Shown piece by piece: positions 9,166 to 17,830 of a stretch of DNA of 64,000 nucleotides (its first letter is position 1; each line of letters starts with the position of its first letter). The stretch spans positions 82,002-146,001 of the forward strand of contig JAIPIH010000005.1 of assembly GCA_021734835.1 (NCBI GenBank), given 5' to 3'. The position numbers were made by a program, and so were the translations under genes. The notes under the pieces were generated by a model, which saw nothing but the letters and a program-made list of their open reading frames with translations, was not told the origin of the DNA and ran no database searches. This DNA comes from Candidatus Cloacimonadota bacterium (GTDB taxonomy: Bacteria; Cloacimonadota; Cloacimonadia; Cloacimonadales; TCS61).

Positions 9166-10052
9166 TAGCTCCTCACAATATTTTTACCAAGTATTTTCAA
9201 CAATTTGTCACGCAAAAGCGATATCACTACGTTATAACCGAGATTTTTCTGAGCAAGTTCTGTTATTGAAAATGCTTCCTCATATCTCTCATTATCCATA
9301 TAAAGATGAGTAAGTTGAACGTAGGCTTTACTGTTAGAGGGGTAGTATTTAATAGTTTGCAGCATCAATTCTATAGCTTTTTCGATTTTCCCAACTTGCA
9401 AACAAGTGTATGCGTACATTAAGTAGGAGTTTGTCATGTCAACTTTTAGTTTTTCCGCAGATTCAAATGCCAAAAAAGCTTTTAGATAATTTTTTTGGTC
9501 AAAGTAAGCTAAACCTTTTAACAAAGTTATTGATCCAAGTTTTCCGAATTTTTTTTGTGCTTTCTCTAAAGTCTGTATACCTTTTTCAAGTTTTCCAGTT
9601 AATAAATACATTTCTGATAAGAAAATAACAGGTAGTGATGTAGTTATTTTTTGAGAAGGTATGTTCTCCAAGATATCGATACTTTTTTCTTTCTGTCCTA
9701 ATCTGGAATAAGCAAAAGCTTTATTATAGTCTAGTTCCGGAAAAGTAGCTTGAATCATGTTATAATAATCGACAGCCAATTTGTATTCTTTCAAGCCCAG
9801 GAATGAATTTGCTAACTGGAAGATAGCAGTTACATTGGCAGGATCATCTTTCAATACTTGATGATATATGCCTACAGCCTTACGAAAGATTTTTTTGCTG
9901 AAATATATTCCTGCCAAAAATAGCTTTAAATCCTCACTCTTGGGGAATTGAACTAAGCCTCGCTGTAGTATTCGTGTAGATTCAAGCCAATTAGAGTCTA
10001 ATTGCATCTTGGCTTGCCAAATAATATTTTGCATTTTTTTTGATTCTGACAT
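9165..10052 (-). CDS. TPR-repeat protein
   Basis: The 295-residue protein is built almost entirely of tetratricopeptide repeats, seven or eight pairs, for example 'AVGIYHQVLKDDPANVTAIFQLANSFLGL' split across neighbouring helices near residues 55-90 and 'AIELMLQTIKYYPSNSKAY' near 225-245. There is no signal peptide or transmembrane helix, so it is probably a cytoplasmic scaffold. It lies between dusB (3 bases upstream) and the cardiolipin synthase (overlapping TAATG). The partner is unknown. It may be only an operon passenger. Confidence 0.8.
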   Translation of the reverse strand: MSESKKMQNIIWQAKMQLDSNWLESTRILQRGLVQFPKSEDLKLFLAGIYFSKKIFRKAVGIYHQVLKDDPANVTAIFQLANSFLGLKEYKLAVDYYNMIQATFPELDYNKAFAYSRLGQKEKSIDILENIPSQKITTSLPVIFLSEMYLLTGKLEKGIQTLEKAQKKFGKLGSITLLKGLAYFDQKNYLKAFLAFESAEKLKVDMTNSYLMYAYTCLQVGKIEKAIELMLQTIKYYPSNSKAYVQLTHLYMDNERYEEAFSITELAQKNLGYNVVISLLRDKLLKILGKNIVRS

Positions 10053-10055
10053 TTA

Positions 10056-11039
10056 TTATCCTATGGACAATTTGTTACGATAAAGTTCTTTGATCAATGT
10101 TACTATTTCGTTTACATCTTCACTTTTATTAATGCTGGCTCTGACCTTAGCTCCACCTTGGAATCCTTTCGTGTAATGAGAAAAATGAGTTCGCATTTCT
10201 AAAAGGGCTTGTTGCTTACCTTTATCATTGATCGTTAAGTTCAAATGTTTTTGAATTATCTTCAATTTTTCTTCAGTTGTTGGTTCACTCTCATCATTAT
10301 TGGTCATGAAATTTTTGATTTTTGTAAAAAACCAGGGTTTACCGATAACTCCCCGACCTATCATAATGGAATCGCATCGAGTCTCATCATACATCTGTAA
10401 TACGTCTTGAATTGTTTTTACATCTCCATTTCCTACCACCGGTACACTAACTTTCTGTTTCAATTCTTTTAACAGAGTCCAATTGCTTTTCCCGGAATAC
10501 ATCTGACTTCTGGTACGAGGATGCAGACATAAAACATCAGCACCGGCATTTTGCATTTTAATACCAAATTCAATAGCATTAACACTACTATTATCCCAAC
10601 CTGCCCGGAATTTAACAGAAAGTGGAACCTCTTTTGGTTGAAGTTTATTTTTGACTTTACTAACAATTTCTGCTGCTATATCAGGTGTGGTCATCATTGA
10701 TGATCCAGCTCCACGTTTAACAACTTTTTTTACAGGACAACCCATATTAATATCTATAAAGTCTGGTTCTATACTAAGTGCAACATCCAGGGCTTTTAGG
10801 AATATCTCTGGATTAGAACCAAAGAGCTGCAAACCGAAAGGACGCTGCGATTGATCGAATCTGGCATATTCCAAACTACGTTCCTTGTTATAGAGCAGTC
10901 CGTCAACACTTACCATTTCACTTACCACAACATCCGCACCGCATTCTTTACATATACTGCGAAATGATCTATCTGTGATCCCGGCGAGCGGAGCAAGCCA
11001 GATTTTATGATCGGTAAGTTTTTCAATTATACTCTGCAT
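10056..11039 (-). CDS. dusB: tRNA-dihydrouridine synthase, DusB type
   Basis: The 327-residue flavoenzyme reduces specific uridines in tRNA to dihydrouridine with NADPH. The N-terminal 'LAPLAGITDRSFR' motif and the catalytic region 'DINMGCPVKKVVKRGAG', with Cys101, are intact. The FMN-binding 'VVGNGDV' and 'IMIGRGVIGKPWFF' motifs follow, then a helical C-terminal RNA-binding domain. Its ATG overlaps the stop codon of the upstream RNA methyltransferase gene (TAATG), so two RNA-modification enzymes are made from adjacent, probably coupled reading frames. Length is normal for the family. Confidence 0.95.
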   Translation of the reverse strand: MQSIIEKLTDHKIWLAPLAGITDRSFRSICKECGADVVVSEMVSVDGLLYNKERSLEYARFDQSQRPFGLQLFGSNPEIFLKALDVALSIEPDFIDINMGCPVKKVVKRGAGSSMMTTPDIAAEIVSKVKNKLQPKEVPLSVKFRAGWDNSSVNAIEFGIKMQNAGADVLCLHPRTRSQMYSGKSNWTLLKELKQKVSVPVVGNGDVKTIQDVLQMYDETRCDSIMIGRGVIGKPWFFTKIKNFMTNNDESEPTTEEKLKIIQKHLNLTINDKGKQQALLEMRTHFSHYTKGFQGGAKVRASINKSEDVNEIVTLIKELYRNKLSIG

Positions 11040-11770
11040 TATTCATTAATGAAATGATAAATCGCAATACCGGCTGCAACTGCGGCATTTATAGATTCAA
11101 TCTCACCCAAAATTGGTATTTTCACTTTATAATCAGAAATTTTCAGAATATCCTCACGAATGCCATTTGCTTCTGAACCTATAACGAGCATTAGGTTGGC
11201 TGGCTTCTTAACTTCAAAAATATTCTGTGAATCTTGCAAGGTTGTTGAAACAATAGTATTATTTATACTTTTAAGCCAGCTATGCTCATGAGTTTCCGAA
11301 GGTAATTTGAAAACTGTTCCCAAAGAAGCTCTAATAGCTTTCGGATTGTAAATATCACAGCAGTCAGGAGAAAGAATTATTCCGGAAACTCCTGCCGCAG
11401 TTGCCGTTCGAAATATTGTGCCCAAATTACCAGGATCTTTGATCCCATCCAAATAAATTAAAAAAAGTGAATCTCTAATAGGAATATTTCCGATTGATAT
11501 CACTGCTGCGATTTCCTGGTTTGTTTTTGTTTCAGTCAATTTTTTCATTTGATTTTCATTAGCAGTTAAGATCCTTTTTGCAGAGTACTTATTGATGTCA
11601 AGTTTGCTATCCTGTGAGAAAATAAGTTCCTCAAAAGTGACTTTATAATCAGTTAATTGATCAATTAATCGTACACCCTCAACTACTGTTTTCTTTTCTA
11701 CCTGACGATATTTCTTCTGATTGAGCTTAGTTAATTCTTTAACTTTATTATTTGATATCTTGGGATACAT
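11039..11770 (-). CDS. SpoU/TrmH-family RNA 2'-O-methyltransferase
   Basis: The 243-residue protein has an N-terminal substrate-binding domain (~1-95, starting 'KVKELTKLNQKKYRQVEKK') and a C-terminal SPOUT knot domain. The three SpoU motifs are clear: 'LDGIKDPGNLGTIFRTA' (motif 1), 'VIGSEANGIRED' (motif 2) and 'IPILGEIESINAAVAAGIA' (motif 3, where ESLNV is more usual). The family methylates the 2'-OH of tRNA or 23S rRNA nucleotides using S-adenosylmethionine. The N-terminal domain looks most like the RlmB/TsnR-type rRNA enzymes, but the exact target cannot be named. It overlaps both neighbours by single-base TAATG junctions. Confidence 0.9.
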   Translation of the reverse strand: MYPKISNNKVKELTKLNQKKYRQVEKKTVVEGVRLIDQLTDYKVTFEELIFSQDSKLDINKYSAKRILTANENQMKKLTETKTNQEIAAVISIGNIPIRDSLFLIYLDGIKDPGNLGTIFRTATAAGVSGIILSPDCCDIYNPKAIRASLGTVFKLPSETHEHSWLKSINNTIVSTTLQDSQNIFEVKKPANLMLVIGSEANGIREDILKISDYKVKIPILGEIESINAAVAAGIAIYHFINE

Positions 11771-13353
11771 TATTTCTTTAACATAGCTTTAATTGCGGCA
11801 ATATTTACATCATCAATCTGCTTTGGTTTCAGGAATAGCTTAGCATATTTAAAATATAATTTCGACTCTAGCAGCAGCAGGAAGAGATCTTTATCAATTT
11901 CTCCATCTTTAACCATAAAAGCCATTATTTTCAGGGTTTCTGTTAGGGGTTTACCATCTTTGTAAGGTCTATCAGAAGCAGTTAAAGCTTCATAGAGATC
12001 TGCAATAGCAATGATCCGTGCCTGCAACGGTAAATCTTTTGCTGTTTTCTGGAAGGGATAGCCTTTACCATTTAATTTTTCATGATGTGATGCCGCATAC
12101 AATGACACGTTTTTTAGTTTTTTGGGATAAGTTAACTCTGTTAACATCTCATAAGAAACTAAGGCATGTTCCTGCATCTTTTTAAGTTCCGAGGCTAATA
12201 ATGTTCCTTTTCTAATGGAAAGATTTTCTTTTTCGTTTGCCGAGATCAAATTATACTTTTGGCCACCTGAGCTGTATCTGAAATTATAAATTTCATTAAT
12301 TCTAGAGAGATATTCATCTTTCATAAACTCTTCGCCGGTATTTATTTTGGTAATAAAAACTTTATCATCTTCAAGTTTTTTGTATAGCAGTCTGAGTTTC
12401 TCTTTCTTTTTGTCGTCGTTTGTGTATTCTAAATCTTTTTTGATCAGTGCAAAAATTAATTCAAATCTAACTTTAATCATTTCAATTCTATCCAAAATGG
12501 TTTCCAATTTTTTAGCTTTATCCCTGATATAAATTGGAGTTGTTATTTTTCCAATATCGTGCATCCATCCTGCCATACTTATCTCTTGAAGCTCATCAGC
12601 ACTATAGTTAACATCTTTAAAAAATTGTGTATCCGAATTAACTTCCTTAGAGAGCATTTCGGAAAGTGAAGCAACTCGTTTAATATGATCTCCGGTGTAT
12701 TTGGATTTACGGTCAATCGCAGCAGCAATGCTTTTGATAAATTGATAGAGTAATTGTTCTAAGCTTTCAATCAGCTTTTTATTCGAATATGCAATTGCTG
12801 ATTGTGAGGCGAGAGAGGACAGCATTGTAACGTGCTCTTCTGTAAAATCTGTAATATTGCCTTTATCATCATAGGCGTTAATAAGCTGAATTACACCTAG
12901 AAGCTGATCTTCGTGATCTTTCATCGGAATCGCAGCCATAGATTTGGAATGGTATTCATTATTCTTATCATAATTTTTTGTACCGCTGTTATCAAAAATA
13001 TTTTGATGATAGGCATCTTTTACCGTGTTTGCCTTGCCGGAATGTGCAACATAAGACGCAAAGTTTTTGTATGTTTTACGCCCATCGTTAGCATAAAGCG
13101 GTACACTAGGCCACTTTGCTGTATCGGCTATTCCTAAATTCAATTTTTTGGATTTTGTACAAATGATCTTAAAATCGAGATGCTGTTTATCCTCTGATAA
13201 AGTATAAATGGTTCCTCCATCGGCATTTGTAAATCTCATAGCTTCGTCCAGAACCAATTTGAAAAAATTGTTGATATCTTTTTCACCGGATATAGCAATT
13301 CCGATGTTTGTTAAAGCCTTAATTTGCCTTATGAGTTCCTCAGTACCTAACAT
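11770..13353 (-). CDS. GAF-HD-GYP cyclic-di-GMP phosphodiesterase
   Basis: The 527-residue cytoplasmic protein has a GAF sensor domain (~15-195) and an HD-GYP domain (~205-520). The metal-binding 'HDIGK' is at 265-269 and 'HHEKLNGKGYP' at 423-433, followed by 'DLYEALTASDRPYKDGKP'. HD-GYP enzymes hydrolyse the second messenger cyclic di-GMP. Unusually, about 150 residues separate the HD and HHE-GYP elements where roughly 60 are typical. A charged helical insertion occupies about 280-385, so the family call is firm but activity is not proven. It is the first gene of the operon that continues to the cardiolipin synthase. A good minus-strand promoter candidate lies at 13410-13439. Confidence 0.9.
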   Translation of the reverse strand: MLGTEELIRQIKALTNIGIAISGEKDINNFFKLVLDEAMRFTNADGGTIYTLSEDKQHLDFKIICTKSKKLNLGIADTAKWPSVPLYANDGRKTYKNFASYVAHSGKANTVKDAYHQNIFDNSGTKNYDKNNEYHSKSMAAIPMKDHEDQLLGVIQLINAYDDKGNITDFTEEHVTMLSSLASQSAIAYSNKKLIESLEQLLYQFIKSIAAAIDRKSKYTGDHIKRVASLSEMLSKEVNSDTQFFKDVNYSADELQEISMAGWMHDIGKITTPIYIRDKAKKLETILDRIEMIKVRFELIFALIKKDLEYTNDDKKKEKLRLLYKKLEDDKVFITKINTGEEFMKDEYLSRINEIYNFRYSSGGQKYNLISANEKENLSIRKGTLLASELKKMQEHALVSYEMLTELTYPKKLKNVSLYAASHHEKLNGKGYPFQKTAKDLPLQARIIAIADLYEALTASDRPYKDGKPLTETLKIMAFMVKDGEIDKDLFLLLLESKLYFKYAKLFLKPKQIDDVNIAAIKAMLKK

Positions 13354-13377
13354 AATTTACCTTCATCACCTAATTAT

Positions 13378-13406
13378 TTGACACGATCAAGCGATCCTTA
13401 ATTATT
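13378..13406 (+). promoter_or_regulatory. candidate promoter for the mocA/xdhC-like pair
   Basis: TTGACA at 13378-13383, a 17-base gap, then ATTATT at 13401-13406. The -35 is perfect and the -10 is weak. It would give a leader of about 50 bases before the ATG at 13463. Confidence 0.35.
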
Positions 13407-13409
13407 GGA

Positions 13410-13439
13410 ATGTTAAATGAAATAGATTTAATATGTCAA
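13410..13439 (-). promoter_or_regulatory. candidate promoter for the HD-GYP operon
   Basis: Read on the minus strand, TTGACA (13439-13434) is followed after 18 bases by TAACAT (13415-13410), upstream of the ATG at 13353. It sits back to back with the plus-strand candidate in the same 109-base divergent gap. Confidence 0.4.
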
Positions 13440-13462
13440 ATATTTTATCTTAGAAGGTGCTT

Positions 13463-14062
13463 ATGTTCAACTCGATTATATTAGCAGCAGGAAGATCTAG
13501 CAGAATGGGAAGTGATAAAGCACTTCTTGAAATTAACGGTAAACCTGCGATTATACACATTCTAAGAAAATTGGAGAAGTTCACTGATAATATCTACATC
13601 GTTCTTGGTGATAATCTGGATGCTGTTAAACAAGAAGTACTCAAAGATTTTGATCCTATAAACATTTCCTTTATTTTTAATGAACTGCATAAAAAGGGTA
13701 TGTTTTCTTCTGTTCAAAAGGGATTTTCCAGCTTAAAAAATTCTGATGCAGTGATATTTCAATTGATCGACCAACCTTTTATTCCTCTAGTAGCTTATAA
13801 AAAATTGATTGAAAATTACGATCCTGAAATTCTGATCACCCAACTTTCTTATACTAAAAATAGTATTAAACATGGAGGACATCCACTGCTATTTGCTCCT
13901 GACTTTAAAGAGATCGTACTTTCATATCCGCTGGAATCTCAACTCAATGAAGTGATCAATGATAATAATGATAACCGAAAATTCATTGAAATTAATCATG
14001 AAGCAATTTTAGATAATTTAAATACTAAAAAGGAATTTTTAAAAAGAATAAGGAATAAATAA
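13463..14062 (+). CDS. MocA/MobA-like molybdenum-cofactor nucleotidyltransferase
   Basis: The protein, about 199 residues, is a nucleotidyltransferase. Its start 'SIILAAGRSSRMGSDKALL' carries the sugar-nucleotide-transferase signature loop, and 'QLIDQPFIP' supplies the acidic motif. MocA and MobA attach CMP or GMP to molybdopterin. The partnership with the following XdhC-like gene (TAATG overlap) favours the MocA/xanthine-dehydrogenase branch. I chose the ATG at 13463 over the in-frame GTG at 13457 because AGAAGG lies 6 bases before the ATG and overlaps the GTG. No molybdenum hydroxylase is encoded in the window, so the client enzyme must be elsewhere. Confidence 0.85.
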   Translation: MFNSIILAAGRSSRMGSDKALLEINGKPAIIHILRKLEKFTDNIYIVLGDNLDAVKQEVLKDFDPINISFIFNELHKKGMFSSVQKGFSSLKNSDAVIFQLIDQPFIPLVAYKKLIENYDPEILITQLSYTKNSIKHGGHPLLFAPDFKEIVLSYPLESQLNEVINDNNDNRKFIEINHEAILDNLNTKKEFLKRIRNK

Positions 14063-14877
14063 TGGAAACAGCAGTATTCAATATTTTACAAAAAGCCGTA
14101 GATAATCAAAAACAAGGCATTCCTTTTGTGATGGCAACTGTAGTGGAAGGTGTAGAAAAAACACCTGGCAGATCAGGTTTCAAGCTAATTGCTTATGAGG
14201 ATAAAACATCGGAAGGTACAGTAGGCGGAGGCAAATTAGAAAGGATGGTCCTTGATAAATGTGAGCAAATTCACAAAACTAAAAAAAATGCTCTCTTAGA
14301 ATTTTTACTTACAGAAACTTCGGAAGGGATCGGCATGATGTGCGGAGGAACTGCCAAAGTATATCTTGAATACTATCCTCCAACCAGGAAAATGTATATT
14401 TTCGGAGCAGGGCATCTTTGTCGAAGCATCGTTCCAATATTTAATTCGATTGGATTTTATTGCGTTGTACTCGATAACAGAGAAGAGTATGGTAACAAGG
14501 AAAGAATACCACTTGCTAAGGAAGTATATGCCGTAGACTATTTTAAATTCTTGGAGACATTCAAACCGGGAGAGAATGATTCAATTGTTATTTTCACACA
14601 TGGACATAAATATGATTTTGATATTTTAGATAAAATATGTGAAAAGAATTTCCAAGTAAAATACATTGGCATGATCGGTTCAAAAATTAAAGCACAAGAT
14701 GCAATTTCACGGATCAGCAAAAAACAATACTTAGGTGATCTGATTACTTCAGTGCATGCCCCTATCGGCTTGAATATAGGAAAAACCACTACTCAGGAGA
14801 TCGCTATTGCTATTACAGCGGAAATATTAGCTGTGTATAATGAAATATTCGATATTTACTCTCTAAGTAAAAAATAG
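14062..14877 (+). CDS. XdhC/CoxI-family molybdenum hydroxylase maturation factor
   Basis: The 271-residue protein has an N-terminal XdhC_CoxI domain with 'TVVEGVEKTPGRSGFK', 'EGTVGGGKLE' and 'MMCGGTAKVYLEY'. A C-terminal Rossmann domain starts 'MYIFGAGHLCRSI' and ends 'HAPIGLNIGKTTTQEIAIAI' (in two parts). XdhC binds molybdenum cofactor, promotes its sulfuration and delivers it to xanthine-dehydrogenase-type enzymes. The ATG overlaps the stop of the MocA-like gene. After the stop there are 75 bases to the Ig-repeat gene, where a separate promoter is likely. Confidence 0.9.
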   Translation: METAVFNILQKAVDNQKQGIPFVMATVVEGVEKTPGRSGFKLIAYEDKTSEGTVGGGKLERMVLDKCEQIHKTKKNALLEFLLTETSEGIGMMCGGTAKVYLEYYPPTRKMYIFGAGHLCRSIVPIFNSIGFYCVVLDNREEYGNKERIPLAKEVYAVDYFKFLETFKPGENDSIVIFTHGHKYDFDILDKICEKNFQVKYIGMIGSKIKAQDAISRISKKQYLGDLITSVHAPIGLNIGKTTTQEIAIAITAEILAVYNEIFDIYSLSKK

Positions 14878-14897
14878 ATATTCATTGTTTTTATATA

Positions 14898-14932
14898 TTG
14901 ACATAAATACCTAATCTTCTCACTTTTATCAT
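14898..14932 (+). promoter_or_regulatory. candidate promoter of the rotor/stator operon
   Basis: TTGACA at 14898-14903 lies in a TATTGACATAAA context, with a weaker TATCAT at 14927-14932 (23-base spacing). The same TATTGACATAAA string recurs before the gene at 30207. The -35 element is convincing and the -10 is not. Confidence 0.3.
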
Positions 14933-14952
14933 AATCAAGATCTGGAGCTAAA

Positions 14953-17826
14953 ATGAAATATATTCTATCAATATTATTATTAGTATTTATCTCCATTTTA
15001 TTCGCTGATGCGATCCCTCCTTACGTAGTACCATTATACCCAACTGGCGGATCAAGTGGTATTCCGGTAGATTCAGATATTACATTCCACATTTTTGATG
15101 ATGCAGATGGTGTTGATATTAATTCAGTTGAAGTTAATATTGAGGGAATCGTTTATTCAAATGGAGATGAGTCTTTCTTTTACAGTGGAACACCTTTTGA
15201 TTATATTATTACGGTAAATCCTCCCATGAATTTTGCCTTTGATGATCAGATAGATATCCAAATTGATGCTTCCGATCTGGAAATCCCAGCTAATACAATG
15301 ACAACTTACTCTTACTTTTTCCAAACTATCGAAGATCTGCAACCGCCATACATAGGCGGATTAGATCCTCGGGCTGGAGAAGTGAATGTACCGCAGGATA
15401 CTGATATAAGTTTTGTTATTTATGATAGCGGGATAGGTGTAAATCTAACTTCTGTTGTAGTTGAAATACAGGGTGTTACTTATACACATAACAATGGTAA
15501 TTTCTTTTATTCCGGGAACGCTAATGCTTATCAGATCACTATTGATGTGCCGGTAAATTTTGATTTAGCGGAAGTAATTGAAGTAGCAATTGATGCTTCT
15601 GATCTAAATGGAATAGTCATGTCGACCTTTGAATATTCATTTGAGATAATAGATGATATTCAACCGCCTTTTACAGGGGAGTGGCTGCCTTCCCCGGGTG
15701 CAGTTGGAATACCCGTAGATACAAACATCAGCTTTAATATTTATGATAATATTGAAGGTGTAGATATTACCTCAATTATTGTCGATGTACAGGGAGTTCA
15801 ATATAATTATCTTAATACAACTTTTTCTTATCTTGTAATACCAAATGGATATTCTATTACAATCGATCCAAATAGTAATTTCGGTTATGGAGAAATGGTC
15901 AATGTTGAAATTGACGCAGCTGATCTCTCTCAGCCTGCAAATGTAATGAGCACTTTTTCTTACAGCTTCCAATGCATCATCGATATTGCTCCACCTTATA
16001 CCGGGGAATATGACCCTGAACCAGGTGTGCAGGAAGTTCCAATAGATTCTAATATTTCTTTTCATGTCTATGATGACGCGCTCGGAGTTGATATAAACAC
16101 ACTGCTAGTAGATATTGAAGGTGTACAATATTCAGTTGCTAATGGTAATCTTTCATATTCAGGTATGTCTGCTAACTACCTTGTTTCTATAAACCCCACA
16201 GAAAATTTTGATTTTGCACAGATCATAGATATCCAAATTGATGTTGCTGATCTGGCTTCTCCGGCAAATTATCTTTCAGGTTTTGCTTATTCTTTTCAAT
16301 GTGTGAATGACCAGGCAACGCCATATTTAACTGACTTCGAACCCCAACCTTACTCTATAAATAATCCCTTAAATACCACTATCTCGTTTCATGTTCACGA
16401 TGATGGGTTTGGAGTCGATATAAACAATGTAACTGTGAATGTTCAGGGAATTAATTACTCATTAACTAATGGGAACTTGTTTTATAGTGGAGAAATAGAT
16501 AACTATCTTATAATTGTTGATCCAGTGGAAAATTTTTCTTCCGGTGATACAGTCTATGTTGCGATCAATGCAACAGATCTAGCTACTCCGGCTAATGTAA
16601 TGGGAACCTACAGCTACTCATTTGAATGTGCAATAATCGACACTCAACCACCTTTTATCTGGCAGCCTTTTCCTGCTAACGGTGCTGTGAATGTCTCCAT
16701 TAATACACTAATAAGCTGTTATATTCTTGATAGTGGGAGCAGCGTAGATTCTACAACGATCGAGGTGAATGTGAATAGTCAGCAAATTGAAGATTTCACA
16801 TTAGAAAATGTAACTTTTATGGGTAGCTCAGGATTTATCATTACGTATCAACCTTATGTTCCGTTCCAATATAATGAATATGTAACTGTTGAAATAACAG
16901 CTGCAGATCTGGAAGTTATTCCCAATGTTCTTAGTGATGCCTCTTTCTTTTTTGTTTGTGAGGAGAATCAACCTCCCACAATTGATCTACCCGATAGTTT
17001 AGTATGTTTTGAAGATGAAATTATCATCGAAAATTTCAGTTTATATATCACTGATCCTGAAAATGATGAACCATTTTTAGATTCTACAGTCAGCAATAAT
17101 CTGGATATCAGTATAAATGGATATATGGTTACAATACAACCGCATCTAAACTGGAACGGTTCTGAGAATATTGGTTTCATCATCAGAGATGATCAGGGCT
17201 TCATGCTGGCAAGTGATTATACTATTGTAAAAGTAATAGGAGTAAATGATCCGCCTTCTTTCGATCTGGATATTTTCCCTGAGTCGATTATTTTTACAGA
17301 GAATACTACCAAAATTGTAGATTTTGAAACGGCAGTGCTCGATCCGGAACAAACATCTTCAGAATTGGCATTGTCAATTAGCGGGAATACTGTGATAAAT
17401 GTCGATATATCTGAATTTATCGTTACTTTTTCTGCTCCTAATAACTGGACTGGCTCTGAGATTTTAACTGTTATCCTGGATGACAATGTATCTCGTATTA
17501 CTTGCTCAGAACAAATCACAGTATCTGTAATACCGGAAATTCCGGATGAAAAAATTACAGTTGAACCTCACACTGTTGATTGGAATGACCAATTTTGTGA
17601 AATCACTATTTATAGTCAGGTAGCTTTGGATAAAATTTCAGGAAAGATTTTCGATAGAAAGGGCAAATTAATTAATAAATTAAACATACAACAATATGGA
17701 GACAATAAACAAGCCAGATGGTATAAAAATGATTTAGATCAAAATTTAGTAGATGGTGGATTTTACATTTATCAAATAAAGATCAATAACAGAATTTTCC
17801 AAGGTAGTATAATTATAGCAAGGTAA
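14953..17826 (+). CDS. large secreted protein with tandem Ig-like repeats, probable surface adhesin
   Basis: The 957-residue protein has a signal peptide (1-19, 'ILFADA'). It carries six Ig-like (SbsA/Big_5-like) repeats spaced about 109 residues apart, starting near residues 21, 130, 237, 346, 455 and 565. Each opens with PPxxxxxxP, has 'DxxISFxxxDxxxGVD' and closes with 'DLxxPANxMxTxSYSFxC'. Two further cadherin-like units follow (~673 and ~766). The final ~85 residues look like a divergent sorting domain ('GKIFDRKGKLINK...DGGFYIYQIKIN...GSIIIAR'). Nothing indicates an enzyme. Its position as first gene of an operon with a PorV-like barrel and a flagellar-type motor suggests a surface fibre or adhesin that is exported or moved by that machine; this is inference. 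Confidence 0.8.
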   Translation: MKYILSILLLVFISILFADAIPPYVVPLYPTGGSSGIPVDSDITFHIFDDADGVDINSVEVNIEGIVYSNGDESFFYSGTPFDYIITVNPPMNFAFDDQIDIQIDASDLEIPANTMTTYSYFFQTIEDLQPPYIGGLDPRAGEVNVPQDTDISFVIYDSGIGVNLTSVVVEIQGVTYTHNNGNFFYSGNANAYQITIDVPVNFDLAEVIEVAIDASDLNGIVMSTFEYSFEIIDDIQPPFTGEWLPSPGAVGIPVDTNISFNIYDNIEGVDITSIIVDVQGVQYNYLNTTFSYLVIPNGYSITIDPNSNFGYGEMVNVEIDAADLSQPANVMSTFSYSFQCIIDIAPPYTGEYDPEPGVQEVPIDSNISFHVYDDALGVDINTLLVDIEGVQYSVANGNLSYSGMSANYLVSINPTENFDFAQIIDIQIDVADLASPANYLSGFAYSFQCVNDQATPYLTDFEPQPYSINNPLNTTISFHVHDDGFGVDINNVTVNVQGINYSLTNGNLFYSGEIDNYLIIVDPVENFSSGDTVYVAINATDLATPANVMGTYSYSFECAIIDTQPPFIWQPFPANGAVNVSINTLISCYILDSGSSVDSTTIEVNVNSQQIEDFTLENVTFMGSSGFIITYQPYVPFQYNEYVTVEITAADLEVIPNVLSDASFFFVCEENQPPTIDLPDSLVCFEDEIIIENFSLYITDPENDEPFLDSTVSNNLDISINGYMVTIQPHLNWNGSENIGFIIRDDQGFMLASDYTIVKVIGVNDPPSFDLDIFPESIIFTENTTKIVDFETAVLDPEQTSSELALSISGNTVINVDISEFIVTFSAPNNWTGSEILTVILDDNVSRITCSEQITVSVIPEIPDEKITVEPHTVDWNDQFCEITIYSQVALDKISGKIFDRKGKLINKLNIQQYGDNKQARWYKNDLDQNLVDGGFYIYQIKINNRIFQGSIIIAR
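15013..16980 (+). repeat. six tandem ~109-residue Ig-like repeats
   Basis: Within the surface-protein gene the units begin near 15013, 15341, 15661, 15989, 16315 and 16645. They share PPY/PPF at the start and a DASDL/DAADL/DVADL strand with 'PAN' near the end. They are about 327 bases long and clearly diverged at the DNA level. Confidence 0.75.
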
Positions 17827-17830
17827 GATA

